Assembly: GCF_009193185.1 (NCBI RefSeq)
Contig: NZ_VUKF01000016.1
Span: 1-64,000, forward strand
Reading direction: 5' to 3'
DNA from: Georgenia thermotolerans
Lineage (GTDB): Bacteria; Actinomycetota; Actinomycetes; Actinomycetales; Actinomycetaceae
Length of the DNA stretch: 64,000 nucleotides
A model generated the notes under the pieces. The model saw only the letters and a program-made list of their open reading frames with translations. It did not search any database and was not told where the DNA came from. Of this stretch, positions 49,704-57,747 are shown one piece after another; position 1 is the first letter of the stretch; the number at the start of each line of letters is the position of its first letter. The position numbers and the translations under genes were made by a program.

Positions 49704-50852
49704 ATGCTCACCACTCGACCGAGCTCCACGAGGAAGAACTCAAGAACCCGCAGAGGCCAGTTGCGGTCCGTAGCCGTGGCAACATCCGCGATGCTCTCTG
49801 TCGTGACCTTCTCGGCCTGCTCGTCCACGGAGGCGACCGGAGACGACGAAGGCGCCTCCGGAGAGGTCATGGTCTACGACGGAGGCGGTGCATGGGGTGA
49901 GGCGCAGCGGATCGCGTATTTCGAACCGTTCGAGGAGGAGACCGGTATCCGTGTCATTCCGGCCGCCGGCGAGGCGCCCCCTGCTCTGAGGACGACCATC
50001 GAGGCCGGCAATCCGAGCATGGACGTCATGAACATCGGCGCGAACACGGTCCAGGAGTGGGTCGATGCGGATCTTCTGCTGCCCATCGATATCGAATCGT
50101 GGACGTCCGCGGACCCGGCAGACCTGCAGCCGTTCGCGGCCGACGAGTACTCGGTTCCGTCCCTGATCTACGCGGCGCAGATCGCATATGACCCGGAGGT
50201 GGTGGGCGGCGAGATCGAGGACTGGGCCGACTTCTTCGATGTGGCCACTTTCCCGGGTGAACGCACCCTCGGCGAGGGGATGAACATCACGACTGGCACG
50301 CTCGAGGCGGCGCTTCTGGCCGACGGCGTCGACCCGGCCTCCCTTTACCCCCTCGACGTGGAGCGCGCTCTCGACAAGCTCAAGGAACTCACCCCGAGCA
50401 TCCTCAAGTTCTGGGGCACGGGGGCCGAGTCGGTCCAGCTGTTGACTGATGGTCAGGTCGGCGCCACTGCGGCGTGGAATGGCCGTGTCGCGGCTGCCCA
50501 GGAACAAGCTCCCGGCATTGCCTCGACCTGGAACCAGGCCATCCTGCAGCTGGATGTCTGGACAATCCCTGAGGGTGCGAAGAACGAAGAGAACGCGCAA
50601 CGGTTCATCGAGTTCGCCTCACGTCCGGACCGGCAGGCCGAGTTCGCGCAGCTCATCACCTACTCCCCGACCAATGCACGCGCCTTCGAGTCCATCGACG
50701 CGGACCGCCAGAAGCTGCTGCCGACCGCACCCGAGCACGTCGACGCCACGATCATGTCGGACAGCTCCTGGTGGGGGTCGGACTCCGGTAACGGCGAGCT
50801 CTGGTCCACCCGTGTCGTGACGATGTGGCAGGAGTGGCTGGCTGACCTCTAA
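49704..50852 (+). CDS. ABC transporter extracellular solute-binding lipoprotein (spermidine/putrescine-type)
   Basis: A 382-residue lipoprotein. The signal has an unusually long basic n-region (RKNSRTRRGQLR) and ends in lipobox FSAC with Cys39. The mature domain is a bacterial solute-binding type I/PotD-like protein (VMVYDGGGAWGEAQRIAYFEPFEEETGIRVIPA, later LLTDGQVGATAAWNGRVAAA and ENAQRFIEFASRPDRQAEFAQLITYSPTN). Substrate is likely a small cationic or amide compound by family, but not provable here. TGGAG sits 6 nt before ATG 49704; ATG 49692 is in frame too. Confidence 0.9.
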   Translation: MLTTRPSSTRKNSRTRRGQLRSVAVATSAMLSVVTFSACSSTEATGDDEGASGEVMVYDGGGAWGEAQRIAYFEPFEEETGIRVIPAAGEAPPALRTTIEAGNPSMDVMNIGANTVQEWVDADLLLPIDIESWTSADPADLQPFAADEYSVPSLIYAAQIAYDPEVVGGEIEDWADFFDVATFPGERTLGEGMNITTGTLEAALLADGVDPASLYPLDVERALDKLKELTPSILKFWGTGAESVQLLTDGQVGATAAWNGRVAAAQEQAPGIASTWNQAILQLDVWTIPEGAKNEENAQRFIEFASRPDRQAEFAQLITYSPTNARAFESIDADRQKLLPTAPEHVDATIMSDSSWWGSDSGNGELWSTRVVTMWQEWLADL

Positions 50853-50890
50853 CTCGCCCGTCAGCTAGGAGTGCGGAAGGACAAGTACCG

Positions 50891-52726
50891 GTGAAACATC
50901 CCCTGAGAACATCGCTCTTGCGATCTGGTCCGGCTGTGCTGATGATTCCGGCGGCACTGCTGGTCGGCGCCTTCTTCGTGATCCCGCTGGGGCGGCTGAT
51001 AGTCAGCAGCCTTTCCGTGGACGGCAGTGTCGGCATCAGCAACTATGTCGGCATCTTCGGATCTGACAACATCTTTGCCGAGGTGCTTCTCCGAACGGGA
51101 TGGATCGCTCTGCTTGTTACCGTTGCGACGTTGGTCCTCGGATATCCACTCGCATACGTGGCGGTGCGTGCGCGAAACATCTTGGGTCTCGTCCTTGTGA
51201 TCCTTGTGATGTTCCCCTTCTTTACGAGTGCGTTGGTGCGCACCTTCGCATGGAGGGCACTCCTCGCCGACAACGGTCCCATCAATCAGCTCATACTGAC
51301 ACTCGGGCTGAGCACCGAGCCGGTCCGGCTCGTCTACAACGACATCGGTGTCGTCATCGGTATGACGCAGGTCTTGCTGCCGATGATGGTGCTTCCGATC
51401 TACGCACGGATGAAGACGATCGATCGGTCCCTGGTTCTGGCTTCGCGCACGATGGGTGCGAGCCCGCTCACTGCCTGGCGCACGGTTTTCGTGCCACAGT
51501 CGATGACCGGGGTTGTGTCAGGAGCGACGATCGTCTTCATCTCGGCGCTGGGCTACTACGTGACGCCGCTCCTTCTGCAAGGGCCGTCGACACCGTTGTT
51601 CGCTCAACGAATAGATTCACTGGTGGCGCTTCCTGGGAAACAGGGCGAAGTGGCCACTCAATCGACGGTCGTGCTGATCGTCACACTGGTTTTGGCGTAC
51701 TTCCTGCGGCAGGGACTCGGGCTCTCGAGCACGGCAGACGGCGCGCGCTCGAGTCGCCGGTCACGAAAGAACGGCGGCACAGCAGTGGTGGCTGTGGGCG
51801 CCGCGCCAGAGCGCTCCGCGGTCACGCCGGCGTCTTCGACGGCCGATGCAGATCTGAGCAGCTTGCCGAGCAACTGGGTCTGGCGCATCGAGCAGCGTCT
51901 TTCATTCCTGAGGTTCCCTGTCGCAGTCGGAATCGCGGTCGTGGCGTTGTTCGTCTCGCTTGCACCGATGGTCGCGATCGTGATGCTCGGGTTCTCGAAC
52001 GATGCCTTTCTGCGGTTTCCCCCGTCCGCGTACTCGACTCGGTGGTTCGAGGCGTACTTCTCGAACACGCGGTGGTTGGACTCGACTTGGCTCAGCCTGT
52101 CAATCGCAGGCGGAGCTGCCGTCATCGCTATTGTTCTCGCTGCCATGGCGGCGTTCGGCATCGCGCGTACGAAGAGGCGTGGTCTGGCGGTTCCCGGCTA
52201 CCTGATGATGGTCGCCCCGATGGTCATCCCTCAGGTGGTCCTTGCAGCGTCGCTGCTCTACTTCTTCCTGCCGCTTAATATCGCCGGGCGGCCCGCGGCG
52301 TTGGTGATCGCCTACACGCTGATCGGGCTTCCACTGGCCATGATCGTGCTCACCACGGCATTCCGGAACCTGGACCCGGCGTATGAGCGTGCGTCCTCGA
52401 GCCTCGGGGCGCGGCCAGCAATGACGATGCGACGAGTCATCGTGCCGCTGGTGCTGCCGTCGGTGTTGTCGGCGTTCATCTTCGTCTTCGTCACGGGCTT
52501 TGGTGACCTTGTCTTCGCGCAGTTCGTGGGAGGCATCGGGACGCCGACGCTTGAGCGGCAGATGTATCGCAGTATCCGGGAAGAGGTGAGCCCGGAAGTT
52601 GCCGCAGTAGGAACTCTCGTCATTGGTGTCCTGGTGTTGGTCTGCCTTGCCGTCTTGGTGGGCTCACGAGGGCTTCGTCGACAGGTCAGGTCGCTAGCCG
52701 CGACCGGAAGGAAGGGGTCTTTATGA
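50891..52726 (+). CDS. Fused ABC permease (PotB-PotC-like double permease)
   Basis: A 611-residue protein containing two complete permease domains normally encoded separately. Domain 1 (about 15-275) has EAA-like loop LASRTMGASPLTAWRTVFVPQSMTGV. A polar linker of about 60 residues follows (SSTADGARSSRRSRKNGG onward). Domain 2 (about 340-600) has EAA loop ERASSSLGARPAMTMRRVIVPLVLPSV. Like the FbpB-type ferric permeases, a single chain would make the whole channel. GTG start. Its stop overlaps the M24 start by ATGA, so the transporter and hydrolase are co-translated. Confidence 0.9.
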   Translation: MKHPLRTSLLRSGPAVLMIPAALLVGAFFVIPLGRLIVSSLSVDGSVGISNYVGIFGSDNIFAEVLLRTGWIALLVTVATLVLGYPLAYVAVRARNILGLVLVILVMFPFFTSALVRTFAWRALLADNGPINQLILTLGLSTEPVRLVYNDIGVVIGMTQVLLPMMVLPIYARMKTIDRSLVLASRTMGASPLTAWRTVFVPQSMTGVVSGATIVFISALGYYVTPLLLQGPSTPLFAQRIDSLVALPGKQGEVATQSTVVLIVTLVLAYFLRQGLGLSSTADGARSSRRSRKNGGTAVVAVGAAPERSAVTPASSTADADLSSLPSNWVWRIEQRLSFLRFPVAVGIAVVALFVSLAPMVAIVMLGFSNDAFLRFPPSAYSTRWFEAYFSNTRWLDSTWLSLSIAGGAAVIAIVLAAMAAFGIARTKRRGLAVPGYLMMVAPMVIPQVVLAASLLYFFLPLNIAGRPAALVIAYTLIGLPLAMIVLTTAFRNLDPAYERASSSLGARPAMTMRRVIVPLVLPSVLSAFIFVFVTGFGDLVFAQFVGGIGTPTLERQMYRSIREEVSPEVAAVGTLVIGVLVLVCLAVLVGSRGLRRQVRSLAATGRKGSL

Positions 52727-53868
52727 CGTCCACCGAAGTTCAGTCCTCGCAACTGCTGTTCAGTCGTCCGGAGTATGAGCAGAGGCTCCGCGCTCACCGC
52801 GAGTACATGGACCGCCATGGTCTGGACCATCTGATCTTGGTGCAGCCTGAGTCGCTCACGTATCTGAGCGGGTACATGACCGCCGGGTACACGTCGTCGT
52901 TCGCTGCAGGGGTGGTCTCGAGGACCGGAGACCCGGCTCTGCTCATCCGGCACGCCGAGGAGTATTGGTACCGACAGACGTCCTGGTGCCCGGAGCCGAT
53001 CTGGTGGTACGACGGCGAGTCGGTGGCTGAGGTGCTCCTTCGAGGGATCTCTGAGCTGGGACTGCGCGGGCGAATCGGCATGGAAGGGGGCTCGTGGCGG
53101 GCGCCCTACCAACTCATCGCGGCCGTCATGGACGGCGTGCCACCAACGTGCACCCTCGTGCCCGACTGTGACGTCTCGGGCCTTCGTCTGATCAAGTCGG
53201 AGGAGGAACTGCAGGTCATGCGTCGGGCAGGAGAGATCGCCGACAAGATGGTGCAAGCGGCCTGCGATGCCGCGGTTCCCGGGATCACCGAGCGGGATCT
53301 TGCCGCGCACATGTCGGCGGTGGGCATTCGGGCCGGCTCAGGACAACTGGAGTCCGGTCCCGTCTCGAGTGGCGCCGCAGCGAAGCACATCCACGCCAGT
53401 TATACCGATCGCGTCCTCGAGCCTGAGGATCTGGTGTTCATCGAGGTGGATACCCACTCTCACAACTACTACGCGAGATGCATGCGTTCGATCCGCCTTG
53501 GTGCCAGGGGTGGCGACGTGCTCCGCAAGTGGAACGACCTCCGCGCCCTTCAGGACGAAGCATTCGCCACTGTCAAGCATGGCGTGAGCTGCCGTATCGC
53601 CGACAGCATCATCAGGGACGGTTTGCGGGATCTCGGTTACGCGGAGAACTACCCGAACAAGACGTTCTACGGTCTCGGTTTCATGCTCGTTCCGACAGCG
53701 TACGAGCCAATCGAGGTGACGCCGCGGTCTGACTTCCTCTTCGAGTCCGGGATGACGTTGCACGGATACCTGGTCCTCGACGGCCTGAACATCTCGGAAA
53801 CGATCGTGGTTCGAGAAGATGGAATTGAGCGCCTGACGAACTTCTCAAGGGACCTGATCGAGAAATGA
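52723..53868 (+). CDS. M24-family creatinase-like hydrolase with degenerate metal site
   Basis: A 381-residue protein with creatinase N-domain (EYEQRLRAHREYMDRHGLDHLILVQPESLTYLSGY) and pita-bread C-domain (EELQVMRRAGEIADKMVQAACDAAVPGITERDL). The substrate-binding His is kept (KHIHA, His222/224), and Asp243 occupies the first metal position. The next stretch, YYARCMRSIR, replaces the second Asp, and its pattern recalls creatinase YYTALERTLF. The GHG histidine and EPG glutamate are also replaced (FYGLGF, LHGYLVL). It is therefore probably a metal-free amide or amidine hydrolase rather than an aminopeptidase. Coupled to permease and GATase genes by 4-nt overlaps. Confidence 0.85.
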   Translation: MTSTEVQSSQLLFSRPEYEQRLRAHREYMDRHGLDHLILVQPESLTYLSGYMTAGYTSSFAAGVVSRTGDPALLIRHAEEYWYRQTSWCPEPIWWYDGESVAEVLLRGISELGLRGRIGMEGGSWRAPYQLIAAVMDGVPPTCTLVPDCDVSGLRLIKSEEELQVMRRAGEIADKMVQAACDAAVPGITERDLAAHMSAVGIRAGSGQLESGPVSSGAAAKHIHASYTDRVLEPEDLVFIEVDTHSHNYYARCMRSIRLGARGGDVLRKWNDLRALQDEAFATVKHGVSCRIADSIIRDGLRDLGYAENYPNKTFYGLGFMLVPTAYEPIEVTPRSDFLFESGMTLHGYLVLDGLNISETIVVREDGIERLTNFSRDLIEK

Positions 53869-54587
53869 GCAGAGCCGTTCGGGTGGGACTGTCCACCAGT
53901 GGGCGGATCATGGAAACGTTCGTCTCCTGGCCGGCGATGGTCGCCGGCATTGCCCATGCCGGCGGCATCCCAATCATCTTGGACGCCGATGTCGACTTCA
54001 TTGCGGACGTCCGACGCAAGCAGCTCGACGGACTGATTCTTTCAGGGGGAACAGACGTCGCGCCCGCATTCGGTGGAGAAAGCTTCACCGAGGCGCAGGA
54101 CGTCGACACGGTGCGGGACGAATTCGAGTCGGCCTTGATCGCCCTCTGCATCGATGAGGAAATTCCAATTCTGGGCATATGTCGCGGAGCGCAGCTCCTG
54201 AACGTTCACTTCGGCGGGAGGCTCTATTCTGACATAGGCCATGAACTCGGTTCGAACATCACGCACAACCCGGGGGAGGAGCTGTTGACTCGCACCACGC
54301 ACTCGGTCCAGGTGCAGGAGGGCTCGGTCGTCGCCAGCCTGCTCGGTATGAGTGGTCAGTTGGCGGTGAACAGCCAGCACCACCAAGGAGTGAAGGTGCT
54401 CGGGCACGGCTTGACGCCCACCGCATGGGCATCAGACGGGCTCGTGGAGGGATTCGAGCACGACCACCACAGAATCATAGGCGTCCAGTGGCATCCAGAG
54501 GTGATGACGGAGTCTGACCCACCCTCCGCGAGCCTGATCGCGGGGTTTGTCGAGCTCTCGCGCGAGCGTGCCCACGTCGCTCGGTAA
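53865..54587 (+). CDS. Gamma-glutamyl-gamma-aminobutyrate hydrolase-family class I GATase
   Basis: A 240-residue PuuD-like hydrolase. It has LDGLILSGGTDVAPAFGG, the nucleophile Cys106 in ILGICRGAQLLNVHFGGRLYSDI, and His210/Glu212 in IIGVQWHPEV. PuuD-type enzymes cut gamma-glutamyl amides in polyamine breakdown. Its location at the end of an ABC importer-hydrolase operon suggests it acts on the imported compound after gamma-glutamylation, or directly. No gamma-glutamyl ligase is present in the window. The ATG overlaps the M24 stop by ATGA. Confidence 0.88.
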   Translation: MSRAVRVGLSTSGRIMETFVSWPAMVAGIAHAGGIPIILDADVDFIADVRRKQLDGLILSGGTDVAPAFGGESFTEAQDVDTVRDEFESALIALCIDEEIPILGICRGAQLLNVHFGGRLYSDIGHELGSNITHNPGEELLTRTTHSVQVQEGSVVASLLGMSGQLAVNSQHHQGVKVLGHGLTPTAWASDGLVEGFEHDHHRIIGVQWHPEVMTESDPPSASLIAGFVELSRERAHVAR

Positions 54588-55062
54588 TCCCACGAAGCAG
54601 GGGGCGGGGCGCCGTGCCGTCAGCATGTCGCAAGCAGGTAGGTGCTGACTCCTCTCGGAGACTCGGCGCCGATGTGCGGTAGGGCCGCGTCGATCAGTAG
54701 TGCATCCGCCGTGCGCGCGGGTGCACTACTGATCGGATAAGTCATCGGAAACCCCCGAATCACCGGGTCGTCCGCCGCAGGGTCAACGGCAAGTGGCGAG
54801 TGACCCCTGGCGCCATCCGAAATTGCCCCAGATGTTTGTGATTCGTCTATCTATGGCCGCCGTAGACGCGGCCGAATGCCTCGGTCCTTGGGCGCGTCGG
54901 CGATGACGAGGAAGGCGTCGGCGGTCGGCATCGCCCTGAGCCCGGCGGCGTAGCAGCGACCGGGGTCACGCGGCTACGGCCGCCGACACAGGCGACGCCA
55001 CGGCTACGGGCGGCTTGCCATGGGCTCCGAGGCATGCGCCATAGGTGCTGCGTTGATCGAGC
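54588..55062. other. Intergenic region with a strong hairpin, no gene seen
   Basis: About 475 nt between the GATase gene and the leftward PF07090-like gene. Apart from the terminator hairpin at 54691-54735, I see only a fragmentary minus-strand frame around 54850-55035 (for example LRAMPTADAFLVIADAPKD) with no family I can name. Confidence 0.5.
54691..54735. terminator. Terminator hairpin of the island operon
   Basis: A perfect 14-bp inverted repeat: CGATCAGTAGTGCA (54691-54704) and TGCACTACTGATCG (54722-54735), with a 17-nt loop, about 100 nt after the GATase stop. Confidence 0.75.
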
Positions 55063-55824
55063 TCAGTCGTCGCTCACCGCTGAGCCAGCGCCCAGCCAGC
55101 GCACTGCCTGGTCGAAGAGGCGGCCATAGCCGTCCCACTCCAGAAACTCCCTCGGCGCCCAGTGAGGCGAGATATCCGAGGCGAAAGCGAGAGTGCGGCC
55201 TTCACCGACGTCGCGAACCAGCAGCAACGGCTCGTCCTCGATGGTCGCTAGAACTGTGGAGTCATCCCGAGCCTGGAGCCGCTGGTAACCGAGAAGGATC
55301 GGCCAAGACTGCTCGAGTCCCGCGGTCACGGGGTGCTCGACGGCTGTGCGCACTCCGCCGACGCCCTCCGGGGTTTCCACACGATCGTCGTAGGGCGAGA
55401 TTCGCACGGGCAGCACGTCCTCGACGGGGGTGCGGTGGTAGTTGGCGCGGCCCTGGAAGCCCTGGAAGCTCAGATATCCGCCGGCCATAGCGAGGCCGCC
55501 GCCCCGGCGCGCCCACTCGGCGAGGAGCTTGAGCCGGTTCGGTGCGGGCCGCCCATGCGTGAAGACGATGGGCGGAAGCAGGAGCGAGTTCGAGCCGATA
55601 TCAGAGAGGATGACGACGTCGTATGCGGCCAGGTCCTCGAGCGTGGACGGGAAATGCTCCGCGACATCATGCGAGCGCAGGTGGGTCACCGCGTGTCCGG
55701 CCCCTTGCAGCGCGTCCAGCAGCTCCGCGCACCCAATCTCCACCTGAGCATGGGGAAAGGCGTCGTAACCCTTGTAGTCGGTTGCCGCGTTCACCCAAGA
55801 CTCGCCTGCCAACAGAACTCGCAT
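55063..55824 (-). CDS. Glutamine amidotransferase-like/ThuA-fold protein (PF07090 type)
   Basis: A 253-residue soluble protein of the class I GATase-like fold. It starts MRVLLAGESWVNAATDYKGYDAFPHAQVEIGCAELLDAL and continues YDVVILSDIGSNSLLLPP, EWARRGGGLAMAGGYLSFQGFQG and GRTLAFASDISPHWAPREFLEWDGY. The family's HWAP-type ending is recognisable. No nucleophile Cys sits at the elbow (GGYLS), so it is unlikely to be a glutaminase; family function is unknown. It reads opposite to the transporter operon and may process the same compound. Confidence 0.8.
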   Translation of the reverse strand: MRVLLAGESWVNAATDYKGYDAFPHAQVEIGCAELLDALQGAGHAVTHLRSHDVAEHFPSTLEDLAAYDVVILSDIGSNSLLLPPIVFTHGRPAPNRLKLLAEWARRGGGLAMAGGYLSFQGFQGRANYHRTPVEDVLPVRISPYDDRVETPEGVGGVRTAVEHPVTAGLEQSWPILLGYQRLQARDDSTVLATIEDEPLLLVRDVGEGRTLAFASDISPHWAPREFLEWDGYGRLFDQAVRWLGAGSAVSDD

Positions 55825-56405
55825 TATCTCTCCAGCCGCAATGTCGCGCGCAAAATTGCGCTAACCCAGCGTAGAAGTCTGGGGTGCCGGCCGTCAAAGC
55901 GGCACGGCGTGTACTCACTAAATCTTCGCGTCTACGGTGACCGTTGGGAAAGAGCTGGAGTAAACGACGCCGACGAGGTGGATCAAGGGGCTGGGTCTCT
56001 GTACTCTGCGGTGTCCCGATATTGCGGGTCACCTCAAAGTGCAGGAGAAGACTCCGCCGCGCATTGACGAGGCTGCGGCGAGACGGGTGACCGGCCGAGG
56101 CCAATGCAGGCTGATGAGCCTCGCTCACCATGCCCGACCTGAGCAACACCTTCTACGCGAGCTTCCTCGGCGTTCCACGCGGCTGGGTTGACACGGGTAA
56201 GTAGATAGGCGGAAGTGCCCGTCTGATGCGGAAAACTTGGGCTTGTCGAGAGTCCAGGCCATCGCACGAGAGGGCACTTCCGAGTGGAGTCCAGCAGGGT
56301 GGTGTATCGGTAGCTCGGTGAGCCCGTGTCGTCATAGACGGGTGCGGGCACCGCGTGATCCTTCGAGTGAACCTTCCACAGAACTTTCGAAGAGGACCTA
56401 ACGCG
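55825..56405. other. Intergenic region with IS-related inverted repeat, no gene seen
   Basis: About 580 nt. GGAAGTGCCC (56211-56220) and GGGCACTTCC (56272-56281) form a 10-bp inverted repeat separated by 51 nt. The stretch right of it leads directly into the IS256-like fragment and resembles the leader of that element. Nothing else is recognisable. Confidence 0.5.
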
Positions 56406-56658
56406 ATGACCGCACCTTCCGGTATCGACCTCACCCAGTTCCTGCATGAGGACCTCGCCCAGGCGTCTCCGGACCTGCTGCGCGAGATGCTCGCCACGTT
56501 CATCAACGCCCTGCTCTCCGCCGACGCCGACGCCGACGCGGTGTGCGGGCGGGCTACCGGGGAGGTCAGCGAGGCGCGGGCGATCCGGCGCAACGGCTGC
56601 CGCCCCGCGATTTCGACAGCCGCGCCGGGACCGTCGACGTCGCCATTCCCTTGGGAGG
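56406..56658 (+). pseudogene. IS256-family (Mutator) transposase, N-terminal remnant
   Basis: The reading frame from ATG 56406 (TAPSGIDLTQFLHEDLAQASPDLLREMLATFINALLSADADADAVCG) matches the N-terminus of actinobacterial IS256 transposases. The frame then slips, and the family sequence continues in another frame as DFDSRAGTVDVAIP. It stops at about 56658, where sequence of a different gene begins on the other strand. About 80 of roughly 400 residues remain, and all catalytic residues are missing. Confidence 0.82.
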
Positions 56659-56960
56659 CTAGGTACTCGGCGATGCCCAAGAGCACGTCCAAGCCCACGA
56701 TGTCGTCGTCCGCAGCGGCCCGGTGGGGTGCTTGTAGCCCAAGACCATCGCGTTGTCGATGTCCTCCCGCGAGGCCACGCCGTCCGCAACCATGTGGATG
56801 GATTCCAGGGCACCCAGGCGAGAGAGGCGAAACCGGGGCGTCCTTGACGATTACTGGGGTCTTCTCCAGTGCGCGGGTCCAGGCGCTCGCCGCCTTGACC
56901 ACGGCGGGGTCGGTCTGGGCGCCGATCACGACCTCTGTGTCGGCCTGGTACGACGCCCGA
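56654..56960 (-). pseudogene. 3-hydroxybutyryl-CoA dehydrogenase (fadB2-like) fragment
   Basis: Reading leftward, pieces in different frames reassemble the C-terminal half of a 3-hydroxyacyl-CoA dehydrogenase: SYQADTEVVIGAQTDPAVVKAASAWTRALEKTPVIVKDAP, then LESIHMVADGVASREDIDNAMVLGYKHPTGPLR, then DIVGLDVLLGIAEYLAS. At least two frameshifts and loss of the NAD-binding half make it non-functional. Its 3' end abuts the IS256 remnant, so IS activity probably truncated it. Confidence 0.82.
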
Positions 56961-57206
56961 ACCAGCCGTGCCGATGAGCTCCGCCGCAGATTCCACGCGA
57001 GTTTCACGCGTGAGCCTGGACTCCACGGGAGTTCCACGCGTCTGGGGCTGGCGAATGACCGTAGTTGACCATGTTGAGGAGGGGTGCGAACCTGGAGTCG
57101 GCTCGCTGCGAAACGTTGATCTCCCAGCGTTTGTGGAGGTCCGGACGTCGCAGTGAGCGTTTGTGAAAACGGACTTCGGGGAGTGCCGGGAGTTGTGAAC
57201 CGGCGG

Positions 57207-57244
57207 GAGAAGGTCGAGGGTTCGAGTCCCTCTAGCTCCACCAC
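57207..57244 (+). repeat. Right 38-nt direct repeat, tRNA 3'-end-like (candidate attR)
   Basis: Same 38-nt sequence as 45754-45791 with two differences. Here the T stem is perfect (GAGGG/CCCTC) and the acceptor strand is TAGCTCC followed by ACCA. No 5' tRNA half is visible upstream. With the left copy it brackets about 11.4 kb. Confidence 0.75.
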
Positions 57245-57747
57245 AGGCCGCTGACCTGCGATAGCGCAGGCTGCGGCCGTTGGTTTGTCCTGAACTCATT
57301 CGCAATGTGCAGTGACTCGTCTCCGAGCGTCGCCGTCGGCGACCGAGCGCGGTTATGCGATGCCACGGCTGACCGACGACCGCGGCACGGTCCACGCCGT
57401 GTGGCTCCGGCGGGCACGTCTCAGAAACTATCGTTTCTGAGACGACTCAGCGGAGCCGGTATCGGCGCCTCATCTTGTGTCCACAACCCGTCTCAGAACC
57501 GGCCGTGTCGTTTGGAGGTTTTGCGACCCATTCTGAGACGCCCGTGCCCCCTCTGCACGCACACGGCGCGTCAGTGGACTGGACCCCGTACAGAACCCTT
57601 CCAGGCCGCGGCCGTTTCACCTCGGAAGCAGGCCGGCCCCTCACTCGGCAGCGACGCACTCGTCTTGAACCGGCCGGGCGCGGAGCTGATGGCGCTCTCT
57701 GAAACTCCCCAGGGCTGCTCGTCGAAATTCCTCCCCGTGGGCGGTGG
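57245..57747. other. Non-coding region with recombination-site-like palindromes
   Basis: About 500 nt without a supportable gene. It carries the two palindromic elements listed separately (57417-57540). Farther right is sequence that looks like the outer end of an IS21-type element. Confidence 0.5.
57417..57540. repeat. Two nested CGTCTCAGAA inverted repeats
   Basis: First element: CGTCTCAGAAAC (57417-57428) and GTTTCTGAGACG (57433-57444), perfect 12-bp arms with a 4-nt centre. Second element: CGTCTCAGAA (57489-57498) and TTCTGAGACG (57531-57540), 32 nt apart. Four copies of one half-site within 124 bp recall subsites of a resolvase-type or transposon-end locus; no recombinase gene is present. 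Confidence 0.75.

Noticed and set aside
57136-57243. tmRNA or selenocysteine tRNA ending in TAGCTCCACCA
   Set aside because: No tag-peptide reading frame, no matching 5' end and no long variable arm could be found upstream; only the 3' tRNA-like end is supported.
45754-57244. Prophage or integrative conjugative element
   Set aside because: No integrase, portal, terminase, capsid, relaxase or type IV secretion gene is present between the repeats; only metabolic genes and IS debris.
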